The notes below the pieces were generated by a model. The model saw only the letters and a list, made by a program, of their open reading frames with translations. It was not told where the DNA came from and made no database searches. This document shows, in pieces, positions 8,137 to 30,010 of a DNA stretch of 30,010 nt. How positions within the stretch are numbered: position 1 is the stretch's first letter; each line of letters starts with the position of its first letter. The DNA comes from Phoronis australis (Eukaryota; Phoronida; Phoronidae). Location: NCBI GenBank assembly GCA_002633005.1, contig NMRA01000574.1, positions 1 through 30,010 on the forward strand, read 5' to 3'. Made by a program: the position numbers and the translations under genes.

Positions 8137-11100
8137 GTAAAATAACTAACCTTCTTGATTTCAGTCCTGATTCTACAATTAGTTTGCTTTGTCAGAAGGT
8201 TGAAGAGATGGGCGAGATATCTTATTTCATCTGGTACAGTCATTCAAACAAGAATTCCTGATGCTGGTTTTGGAAGACGTGGGATCACTCAAACATAGCC
8301 GGTCTCTCTGAGAACATTAAGTCTAACAACTTCCATTAATCACGACTGCATTGAGAATTATATTAAAAATGTAATTGTTTGTGAGAAAGCACTATAAGTC
8401 CATAACCAAATTTCCATTGTATCTATTGAACAGGAGCAAGAGAACGGTTCGCTCGAGTGTGTTCACAAGGAAACGAGTGCAATTGGACGATTTATAAGCA
8501 CCAAAGCACCTGGCCGCCGAGAAAGACTTGATGTTACCAACCTCTATAAATACCCCGAAGGTAAACTTGCGGGCTTTTTAATTATTCCAGAAGAGCTTTT
8601 GTTTGCTAACAGTTCAAATACTGTTAATCAGCATTCGTTGTAACGTGCACAAGACGCGTTTTTGACCCAAGCCAATTGTTGTTGTGATCGCTTTGAATAC
8701 TCTTTGTACATTTTGCACACCATCTCAGAATTGGATTCTTTCACTGAATATCAGAATTCATCGAGTCAACCTATGTTGAACTGAAGTGCTTTTTTCAACA
8801 TTTTTTAATTGTTAAACCATGACTTAAAACTGAATTTCCTCAGTGTTGGCTTCCAAAAATGAAAAATGAATCCAGTCATGAAATTGATCTCATACTTTTC
8901 CTTGCACTGAACATCAAAAACCATCAGCGACTCAAGAAAGCGCTTGAATGCGTGAATTGGGAAATGGCGCATGTGTGCATTGTCTGTGACTTGAATTGAC
9001 GGCTGACTCATTCAGCAACAGTTCAAGATGGGATGAGTGCGGTAATAATTTTGAGTCACGAAACCGATTTGGTTTATAATTCAATGTTGACAACTAAACA
9101 GCAGCGAAATGCTTTGTTGCGTTATTGTATTGTACTGCATTGCATGTCGTCGTATCATACAGGAAGTTATGACGAAAGACGCGTTGTAGCATCTGTGTTC
9201 AGACGAAGCAAGCTGAACAAGAGGTTTGATGTCTATGAGCCAGATATCACTAAAGATGTTGACTTCAAGGAGGAAATTGCATCAGAAACAAAAGTTTGTA
9301 TGGAGTGTATTAAATTAGATAGAGACTAATAGTAGTAGAAAATGTAACTGTACCCCTTTCCTCTCGACAAAAGTTTAGCATACCTCCAACTCGGACGCCA
9401 TCAAATTCTGCCAAACTGGGCACCACCACATTCCCCGCTTATATACCAGTTCCATGTATGCAGAATGTTAAATTCTGGGGATAGTATTCGCTGTTTGTAT
9501 TTGTCTTCAAAAATTTCTCGTCGTAAGTGCGAGTGTCTTGGGTCTCAGGAACACAGGCCGGGCATGCCATGTTAAATTTTCCAAACTTCCCACAGCTGCA
9601 TAAGTTTGTTAAGAATGCCATCGAATTAGTCAGAGGCTAGTTGGGCTGGAACAGATAGGCCATGTTCAACAAAGTGCAAAGACACACCACATGTTATTAT
9701 GGGTGGGCGGTGATGTATTCTGGGAACATTATACATCTGAGTGTGACTCGAGAAGTAGCGAATCACGAGTGAGTGCGAATGTTCAGGTGACGGGTGTTTG
9801 CATGATAACCCTAGAAACGGTACAGGGATTTGGGCTCTTTCCTCATTGGTCTCCTTAGTCCATCAATGTGCCCATTTTATCAGGTAAGACAGACGGAAGA
9901 CAATTATTGTGTAGTAATAGATTAATGCCTGCATATGTTTAGAAGACTTCATTTGGGAAACGTAGTATACTAATTCTTACCTCTTATATTACTAAAATAG
10001 TATATTTTGATTTTATCTGGTTTAAGTACTCTGTATATTTATGCAGTTCATAGTTTTACGCTTATCTATTTCTTTATTTTCATTTCATACAAGTTTTGAT
10101 TATTTAATATTCATTGTTTGATTTATAGGATTTGTTTGTACATGTCTTTAATCTTTATTTGGATCTGTTTCTATCAATTGTTATTGTTACTATTTTAAGT
10201 ACAATGATAATAATGATAATCATAATAAAACAGTTTTTCCGGTGTTACTACTTCACTCTCTTGTTCTACTATTTCTAGCACGGTGAAGACTTCAGTCTTC
10301 CCGTTGTGCTGACCAATAACAGTACAGAGCCCCGCACTGTAATGATGCAAATCACCGCCATTGCTTCCTTTTACACTGGGGTTACCAGTGAAAGGATCAA
10401 AGCAGAGCGTTTCAAAGTGATCGTCCAGCCAAACGCAAGTATGTTATGAGTCTTCCTTTTGCCTAGTCATCTCTTATCTGTTAAAAGCAGAATTTGTTCT
10501 TAAAGGCACTCTTTTCAAATTGTTTCGTTAAAAACAATTTAAGAGGAGTTTGACTACTAACCAGTGCAGTCAAAATTAATGTTCAAACGATGCTCTTTCC
10601 ACATTCAATCAAATGTACACATAGTAAACAGAATTTATTGTACAATTTTGAGCATAGCTTTTGAAATTCTGTTGGTGAACCAACAAAATGGGCACCAAAC
10701 ACTTGAACAGCATTGAACCTATTTTTTATGCATTGCCAAAAAAATCTAATACGTGTTGGACTGCAATTTTGCAAAACGTTCCTATTTAAGTGGTGTCTTT
10801 TGACTGATAAAAGTTTCCCAAAATAAAGGAAAGAGTACTTATAAGCAGTTTCTTTGTGAAAGAACATCAGCAAGTATGCTCAAAATATTGAAAAAGCTCA
10901 CATTATTTTCTATTAGGTGTTGATACTTTTCATGTTTCCAACTTCATCATACGATTCATCGCTGATTCTCTTTCTTTGTCACTACTGTCTTTAATATGCA
11001 ACTTTTGATTTTTTTTCATGAAAATGATGAGTCATGTTTTTGATAATCTCATAAGAAAGTGGAACATTTTATATATAATACTTTACAGCATTTTGCACCC

Positions 11101-12896
11101 TGTCGCAGTTGATGCCGCTGTACATGTATCTTAGATATGCTTTATATTTTGCCAAGACATAGTTCAAGAGATGGTCCACAGAGATGGTCATTATCAGCTT
11201 AAATGTAGTGTACTGGCAAATTTATGTTTATTTTTGCAGTGTTTTGTTTTGTTTTTTTCAAAACAGAAACTGCATTGCTATTATACGCCTATGGTCATCT
11301 TAGCTTCAATTAGACGGACGTACAACTAATGTTTTGTAGGTGAAACTGTGTCAATGCTCATGTCAACGAACGACTACATGGACAAACTAACCAAAGGGGA
11401 CTTCGTCAAAGTCTATATTCGAGCATTAGTAGAAGAGACTGGACAGCGGTACTTTCATTCAGAGGCCATGCAGCTGCAGAAACCATTACTAATTATCCAC
11501 GTAAGTGCAACACAAGTTTTTATTCCAAATAGCCATTTGTTTTAAGCCGTGTCTAAAATGATTTCTTTGCGTTTTGATAATTTTTTTCGTTCACACGTTT
11601 TTTCCCTTTCCCATAAATACGCTAATGCAATCACTGCATTTTCGTCCGTCACACGAGTACATTGAATACAGCATTTTCAAAAAATTCCTCTCACTAGAGA
11701 GTGTTTGCCAAGAGCTGGGTTTTTTGAGTGTCGCTTTGAGTGGTGGACGAATACGTAGCAGACATGGACAAATGTAGGGCGCACTATCGCAGCAATACAT
11801 ACGTGGCTGTGCAGGGTCCTGATGACCCCTGGTTGTGTGAGAAAGTGTTGGTTTCATGTACTGTAATGCTACAGAGTGCCAGCCACATATTCACTGAAAT
11901 TGAGGCTGGTGACTTAACAAATTATTTAATATGCTCTGCCATTCATCACGAGAGATTGAGCTTTGCCAGTAGAGCATTAAGCTGGGACCTAAGGTGTTCC
12001 ACGTTAGAATCCACCCTGAGGCTCATCTCAGAAAATCTATATTCCCGCCAGTAATGTTTCTTTTAGGTCGAGTGATGGGTACAGAGTAGATTCACTGTTC
12101 TCTCACTCATGCTTGAATCCACTGCTTCTTTAAAACACACTGCTATACATTCTAGGCTCCTGAAAGTGTCAAGCTACAGGAAGACTTTGATCTGTCAATA
12201 AAATTCACCAACTCTCTGGGGCGGAAGTTGACCGACGTTGCGCTGTGCGTGAGTGGAGCTGGTATCGTAAGAGATCTGGAGATACTTTTGTAAGTCTAAT
12301 AGGTCATTCATTTGAGAATCACAAGATTTCGTGGATAATCAAAATCTTCATGTAGGAGGTTTAAGGCTCGCTTGCATTTCCATTTAGCTTACTATATTAC
12401 AAGTCTGATGTTCCTTTGCGATTGTATGTATTTCACTCAAAGCCGCTATAAATCATGTCTTTTCAAACAACAAGTCAACTTGTTTTCATAGGCTAACAAG
12501 TATTTCCTCTTCCTAAGTAGCGTCATAGCGCCCTCTATCTAATATCGGTTGAAGTGTACTGCCTACAATTCACCTGGTTGGTTAATACGAGCTTGGTCAA
12601 AAACAATAACGAACACTCAGATCTTTTTGAGCCTAGATATTATTTCTAATTTATAAACAGATTGAAGATGAGCAAATTTCAAAACATCAGCTTTTAACAG
12701 GAGACGAGAGTTTATTGTGCTTTTAAAATTTCAATTCAACTTCTGCAGGGGCTCAGTTGCTATTGGAGGTACTGTTACCGAGGAAATGACTCTACGAGGG
12801 AAACGCACCGGACAGAGAGAATTGGTCGTCACCTTGGAGTCGAACGAAGTGAATGACATCAGTGGCTCGAAAGAGATTTTTGTAACTGCCAATTAA
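8021..12896 (+). CDS. Transglutaminase, C-terminal half (7 exons)
   Basis: Transglutaminases form Ca2+-dependent gamma-glutamyl-lysine isopeptide cross-links. The exons are 8021-8136, 8434-8560, 9163-9293, 10279-10438, 11340-11500, 12156-12289 and 12749-12896. They join in frame to about 324 residues and a TAA stop. The start encodes the end of the catalytic core ([20 protein letters not shown], then [15 protein letters not shown]), followed by YKYPEGSYDERR, beta-barrel 1 ([31 protein letters not shown]) and beta-barrel 2 ([20 protein letters not shown], ending VTAN). The N-terminal beta-sandwich and all catalytic residues would be on upstream exons that are absent. The site matching the TG2 vicinal Cys pair reads Arg-Cys. 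Paralogue assignment within the family is not possible. Confidence 0.94.
8434..8560 (+). CDS. Transglutaminase exon b
   Basis: The acceptor is CTATTGAACAG and the donor GAAG|GTAAAC. It encodes [20 protein letters not shown] through [10 protein letters not shown]. The YKYPEG motif before the barrel linker is characteristic of the family. It ends one base into a Gly codon. Confidence 0.94.
9163..9293 (+). CDS. Transglutaminase exon c (linker)
   Basis: The acceptor is CGTATCATACAG. The exon reads [20 protein letters not shown], then [22 protein letters not shown]. The donor AAA|GTTTGT is weak, but it joins in phase 0 to the next exon with the expected spacing between the DVDF strand and the GEDF strand. 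Without splicing, the frame runs 11 more codons to a TAA at 9327-9329. Confidence 0.85.
10279..10438 (+). CDS. Transglutaminase exon d (beta-barrel 1)
   Basis: The acceptor is CTATTTCTAG and the donor GCAA|GTATGT. It begins [20 protein letters not shown] and continues [20 protein letters not shown], the first half of C-terminal barrel 1. Confidence 0.94.
11340..11500 (+). CDS. Transglutaminase exon e (beta-barrel 1)
   Basis: The acceptor is ATGTTTTGTAG and the donor CAC|GTAAGT. It encodes [20 protein letters not shown] then [20 protein letters not shown]. The VEETGQ block is strongly conserved in animal transglutaminases. It ends in phase 0. Confidence 0.95.
12156..12289 (+). CDS. Transglutaminase exon f (beta-barrel 2)
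   Basis: The acceptor is ATACATTCTAG and the donor TTTT|GTAAGT. It reads [20 protein letters not shown] then [20 protein letters not shown], matching the FxNPL-type start of barrel 2. It ends two bases into a Leu codon. Confidence 0.93.
12749..12896 (+). CDS. Transglutaminase last exon g
   Basis: The acceptor is ACTTCTGCAG. It reads [20 protein letters not shown] and ends [11 protein letters not shown] with TAA at 12894-12896. It completes barrel 2; the length fits the family. Confidence 0.93.
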
Positions 12897-13032
12897 TTAA
12901 GTTTGCGTTAGCTATTATTACTGCCTCACTTGTTTTTTGGCTTTACTGTTAAGCTAGTAGTCAGTTAACTGCACGTTTGATAGGGATTTATGGAGTGTGT
13001 CAATTTTGTAATTTTTGAATGCACAACAGTTT

Positions 13033-13038
13033 AATAAA
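13033..13038 (+). terminator. Polyadenylation signal AATAAA (transglutaminase)
   Basis: A canonical AATAAA lies 137 bp after the transglutaminase stop codon and is the first such hexamer on this strand. Confidence 0.65.
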
Positions 13039-16000
13039 TTTATCTGCACGTTGGTATCTTTTGTTGAACATTCAGAACTTTTCAAAGTGGAGAAGTGAAT
13101 CGACGGTAACAGTACACATTTTTCAGTGTTGCCTCGAGGCTTGCGTGTTTATGTTATCTGACGCATTTAAAGTTGTTGAGCACTGCTAATTTGGGTCAAA
13201 CGACTTCAAAGTAAGAATGAGACTTTATTTGAGCCAAAAGACGTCAACGACATTTTAGCTGCAGGAAACAACTACAACCTTACTTTATTTCAGGACTCAA
13301 TTTTTATGAAGCATCGCTAACTAGAATCAAAACGAGTTTGACAATCCATTTGTAAGGTTTTTGCTAAAAATGATGTGGGTGAGCAGTTTTCTTTTGATAT
13401 TTCAGCAGTGGTGACGCTGTTGTTCCCAGATCGGTGTTATTCATAGATCTTTAAAATTTCTCAAATGATACAACATTCAGTGACAAGAGTTCCAAAACAC
13501 TGCACAGTGCACCAACGGTTTGGTAAGGTCTTTCCGCCCCCCCGAGTGATTTTTTGCAGCAACCGTTAAGTATACCAACCTACCTTTAGTCATCCATACC
13601 TGGCACAATTAGTGCCTGCATTGTTGCATAACACAAACTGGCGGAAAATTCGGACAAAAGTGCCAAACCTAAAACACCTGCCTCAAAGCAGGGGAGGCCC
13701 CAGACTCATAACTCAATAGCATGACCTCATTTACTGTTTGGAGACATCACCACTTTGGCTGTGCCGTCTGTGTCAAACAAGCAACAATTGGGCATACATA
13801 TTATAGAATATATACAGATATACCAACAAATTCCTTCTCACAGAGTCCATTCGCTTAACAATGTAATTACACTAGTTTGTGCCATGCCTTGAAGCTAAGC
13901 TATTTTGAACAGCCAGAAAACCGGTAGAAATTTACTCCTTGACATCAAATTCTTAAAGGGGCGAACCTCACATCTTATTGAGGTAGTGTAATGCAATTTT
14001 ATCTCCTCCATAAGTCAAAAGGGTTAAAACAAACATGGCCATAAGGTCTTTTATAGCTATATCGAAGGTAACTATAAAATCTTTGGCTATATCCTGGTGA
14101 CTTAGGAATTTATAGTTCGTGGGAAAAATCAAGAAGGCAGGTTATTGTTGTTACCCGTAACTTAGTGAACCAGAGATGCAGTGAAACGGGTTGTCACAAA
14201 TTGTTTGGTTTGAGGATATATGACCAAGCCTGTCAATCACATATTATTGTGGCAAAGGAAACCCGTGATCCGTTTGATCACTGACTACATTTAGAGCAAG
14301 ATATTTCCAATAGCGATCTTCCCAGTTCACTAGCAAGACTGAACGATCTTCATCTCAGAGAAAAGCCATTCTGGCCCTTGACGTGAAAAAGAATGACTGA
14401 GAAAAAGGTTACGGGGGCGAAATATTACAATTCAATCAAGAGACGATGGAAATAACTATATATGTTGTTAGGTGGGTGGCCAAGAAGCATGTAACTTTTA
14501 TGAATCTGTGCCTTGAAAGTGCTTGTAGATTAGGAAGAAAATTTCATGCTCAAAAACGTTCAATAGTTGCAAAAGCCTGTGGTGCTATTAATCGATTGTA
14601 GGGCAGGACTCTTTGTCAATGACGAACTTGATATCCAGACACGACCTTTGCAACATTTCACAAATTCTGACATATCTCAGTTTTATTTTGTTCCCACTGA
14701 ATACATTAAGCACACATCCACGACGTTAGATTTTGGACAAATTAATGCATAACAATAACAACCACAAGTAAGACAATGATGTGCAAAACCACTAACGGGA
14801 AATATCCTATTTATAGGGGAATACCATCCTATTTATCCTAGCCACATAACTCGTACAGCAGCAACATTGCCTCATTTGCGCTGAAGCTGTCTGGTAAAAT
14901 TATACAAGAAAGTAAGAGCTATCAGGTCCAAACTTTCCTACAATTGCTGTGCAAATAAACTCGGTGGCACTTCTGGCAACATCGACAACAAAACGTTAGC
15001 AACAGGTGATAAACACAGGAGTTGGTCCGATATTGACCAACCACATAAAGCTGATTAGATGGAAAAAACCTTGCTCAGAGTTCTGTAAAGGTTAAAAACT
15101 AATTTCTAAGCTCTACACAACAACAAAATTCTGAGACAGTTCAATATTCTCTTGGTGCAATCAAATACTCGTACTCATACCAAGGAATACAATTAGTAAG
15201 CATGTAAATTGTTTAGCAAAAATTACCTTATAAGGGCACTTCCTCCCAGATTACTGTCATTGGTCTCAACGTATCCTTGTAATGATACACGCGATTGGTA
15301 TGATATAAACTAATTCTGGACGAGATAACAAATCTTGTTAGCACTTTTTATTTGGTAAAGCCTTGAATTACATTTGAGAAGAAAATTATTTTCAATAGTT
15401 GTGTGGAGAGATTGAACTATGCTTTGTGTAGATGAGTAACCTATAATTTGCATTTTGAGTCCATTAAACTCTGAAGATGAGCCGCAGCTTGGGAATTGTA
15501 TTTCAAGCCCTGAACTTAAAACTCAATTCAAGATTTATTCCTACTTGACTCAAATTAATTCTCCTGAGTAATGAAACGGAAACCAATTAAGTAGACTTGA
15601 AATACATTTCAACTCTCGACTTCAGACAGTATAAAATCTGTGACTATACAATGTTGAGATTGATGACAAACTACGATATGAGGAAGGATCGAGTCTCAAC
15701 ACCATTAGTCATTTCAGCTGACAACTAGGTTATGAAAGCTCTAGCCATATATGCCTATATTTTGGCTGATGTGAAGTTATCTTACATTCAACGTTCTGCA
15801 TTAACCCATCATTTAGCCATACGAAGCTCCCCACATTGTTTAGTATAAGGCGCATGCGTATAATATATGCAATATCTAGCCACCTGCACATGTATGTGAA
15901 ACTGCCTGTACTTGGAATTAAGTGCATGTGCTTATGTGTGGGGTGCATGTGCCTATATGAGGGGACCATAGAATATAACGCAAGAACAAATTTCTGAAAT

Positions 16001-16488
16001 ATATGAAGAGGTGTTACAAGGCAAGTGATGGGTCGAAGCAAATGTATTTTCATTTTCAAAACTAAAAAGCACATGTGCCAAAACGTTGAATCATTAATTT
16101 TTCAGATTTTGAACACTGTAGCCATTTTCAAATCCATACTAAATAACGTCATTACATAACAGAGGAAATAAACATAATCTATCAAAAATTATGGGTTGAA
16201 TTGTATTCAAACAAAATATGTTAAATGAAAAACATTTTTAGAATTAATACTTAATGGACAAAAACGTAGGAAAAACAGTTTACAATAAACACATCTACAA
16301 GGAATAGCTACCGGTAAAACTTAGGTGTGTGAGTTGTACCTGTGGAAGCTTTACTTTGAAAAAATAGTTCTTTTGAATTTTGAATACAAGTGCACAGACC
16401 TGAACATAGCAAAGCAAATCACAGCTGAAAGGATGTACAATATATCTCATTTACCTCTACAGTTCAATCTCGTACACATTCAGAAATA

Positions 16489-16494
16489 TTTATT
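16489..16494 (-). terminator. Candidate polyadenylation signal (N4BP1-like)
   Basis: AATAAA on the minus strand, about 170 bp past the N4BP1-like stop codon. Confidence 0.55.
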
Positions 16495-16512
16495 AGCAAG
16501 TTGCACAAACAT

Positions 16513-16562
16513 CATAATTTTTCAACATCCATAAACACATAATTTTTCAACATCCATAAACA
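16513..16562. repeat. 25-bp perfect tandem duplication in 3'UTR
   Basis: CATAATTTTTCAACATCCAT plus AAACA occurs twice back to back with no mismatch, about 100 bp beyond the N4BP1-like stop codon. Confidence 0.9.
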
Positions 16563-16664
16563 CAACTCCTTGAATGCTCTTGTCAATCAACTACACAATT
16601 TCATCTTGAATAGACATTTACAAATCGCATACACTTGTCTAGTCAATGCATTGGTCTTCCCTTT

Positions 16665-29027
<12,363 letters not shown>

Positions 29028-29503
29028 TTTCGTGACATATGAGTCAGTAAAAAGTATTAGACTTTAGAATTTGATATCAAATGAGAAAAGTGACACAACA
29101 TCACTCGACAAAATGATAAATGCATTTTGAACGGGATTTGTTCGCTGTCGCGTGGAAAGTCCCTCGTGCCTGAAATAACCGATGATGCAAATATTTCTCC
29201 TTAGTCACGACAGATGTCGTACTGTGCCACATCTATTGACACAGCGCCACCTATGTAACACTGTGAAAGAGTGTACGTCATGAAAAGCCCAAACTTAGAA
29301 TTTAGCTTGTATTTTGTAAAACACAGTCAAAACAAAACAAATGTGTCAATTTATTGAAAAATCCGTAATTATATGCAATAAACACTAAAGTATAAAGTAG
29401 CTTGATAACTTAAGGAAATATAAAGTTAATGGTAATTGATTCTACTAAATTTAGAAACTTGTAGTGGTTATTTACGTAATTGCTCTTGGAAGAGCTCAGA
29501 AAC
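29028..29503. promoter_or_regulatory. Putative bidirectional promoter, N4BP1-like / CFDP1
   Basis: About 480 bp separate the two divergent start codons, so both 5'UTRs and a shared core promoter should lie here. Visible motifs are TGAGTCA (29040-29046, AP-1 type), TACGTCA (29274-29280, CRE-like) and the palindrome TTACGTAA (29472-29479, PAR/C-EBP-type bZIP) 24 bp before the CFDP1 ATG. There is no TATA box in a convincing position and no CpG island. Confidence 0.6.
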
Positions 29504-29570
29504 ATGATGTCCTTGCCCGACATCGATGACTTCAGTTCCGATGAAGATGACGTGGATTATTTTCCGTCAG
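29504..29570 (+). CDS. CFDP1: Probable CFDP1/BCNT first coding exon
   Basis: The exon reads MMSLPDIDDFSSDEDDVDYF, then PS, and stops one base into the next codon at TCAG|GTATGT. CFDP1 (craniofacial development protein 1, the Swc5-type subunit linked to SRCAP/SWR1 H2A.Z deposition) begins with an acidic segment of the same form, ending D-E-D-Y-V-P-S-G before a conserved exon junction; here the junction base G restores the Gly. Two in-frame Met codons are adjacent (29504, 29507). The rest of the gene is beyond the window, so identity rests on 22 residues. The alternative is an unrelated acidic first exon. Confidence 0.65.
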
Positions 29571-30010
29571 GTATGTAAACTAAACACAGAGAGATAAATG
29601 ACGCTGGGTTCCTAGCGCTTTATGTGAACAACCTCATTGAAAACATCTGTGAAAATCTAAGTTGGGTGCACACATATACTCGGTAGGGAGGACAACGTTT
29701 TTTGAATTTTTTTTACAATACCCATGTGTCATACATTTTTGAAAAGCCCTTGGTGTGAGAAATGAAATGGTGCAAAAATCAGAAAAATTGGATGAGCGGT
29801 TGACGAGAAAATGGCCGTTGAAGTGCGACGTTTATGCGCAAAATATCTGCCTTTTTACATAATTTCGTAAAAAATAAAAGAATACACATGTGCTGCATAT
29901 AAAAAGATTCGACTCATTGAGACAAACATGGTGGTGTGTATTATATAAAATTTGGATCGATTTCTACAGAGATATTGCTGTTTAAGTGTGTTGTTATAGC
30001 ATATAGAACA
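29571..30010. other. Start of CFDP1 intron 1
   Basis: AT-rich sequence after the GTATGT donor; no exon or repeat recognised. Confidence 0.55.

Larger units (their letters stand above)
12897..16664. other. Convergent intergenic region and 3'UTRs
   Basis: The transglutaminase (+) and the N4BP1-like gene (-) converge here. I found no coding exon. The region is AT-rich, with weakly palindromic TCAA/TTGA-rich stretches near 15440-15650 and a short imperfect direct repeat GTGCATGTGC at about 15921-15960. The last 200 bp contain the N4BP1-like 3'UTR. Confidence 0.6.

Noticed and set aside
8180-8260. Possible missing EIF4E2 exon in the transglutaminase intron (reads [15 protein letters not shown])
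   Set aside because: It has a faint resemblance to the expected EDIISIWNKTASD, but the rest of the conserved sequence is absent and a stop follows at once.
11740-12054. 104-codon plus-strand frame in the transglutaminase intron
   Set aside because: It lies between well-supported exons e and f, has no recognisable motif and overlaps a minus-strand frame of similar length. It may be a transposon remnant, but I cannot support it.

Overview
This is a draft animal genome window (one ambiguous base at 4483). It is AT-rich, has spliced genes with GT-AG introns, and carries many dispersed and tandem repeats. The proteins are clearly metazoan. The repeat landscape (tRNA-derived SINE heads, MITE-like palindromes, minisatellites) suggests a marine invertebrate bilaterian, but the phylum cannot be fixed from sequence alone. 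There is no bacterial, phage or CRISPR content.

Layout. 1-3452: gene-poor flank with short tandem duplications and old dispersed repeats. 3453-7334 (+): four exons of a class II cap-binding protein, eIF4E2/4EHP, lacking its first coding exon and its last exon(s). 7335-8020: about 690 bp made almost wholly of a 24-bp minisatellite, a palindromic MITE-like element and an 18-bp GC-rich minisatellite. 8021-12896 (+): seven exons of a transglutaminase, covering the end of the catalytic core and both C-terminal beta-barrels; the exons for the catalytic Cys, His and Asp are absent. 12897-16664: 3'UTR and intergenic DNA. 16665-29027 (-): a complete six-exon gene for a 935-residue member of the N4BP1/KHNYN family (two KH-like modules, UBA-like helix bundle, NYN ribonuclease domain, C-terminal CUE-like domain). 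Its 4.2-kb first intron holds a decayed transposon-like ORF and a SINE cluster. 29504-29570 (+): the first coding exon of a probable CFDP1/BCNT gene, head-to-head with the N4BP1-like gene across about 480 bp.

The genes have no obvious shared pathway. 4EHP represses translation by cap binding, N4BP1/KHNYN proteins are endoribonucleases of innate RNA control, transglutaminases cross-link proteins, and CFDP1 is a chromatin (SRCAP/SWR1-type) factor. The most unusual structural point is the same-strand abutment of a 3'-truncated EIF4E2 and a 5'-truncated transglutaminase across repeat DNA. Direct splicing across it would be out of frame. It is either an assembly misjoin or a real rearrangement, and should be settled before either gene model is used. 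I found no evidence for a new multi-gene system.
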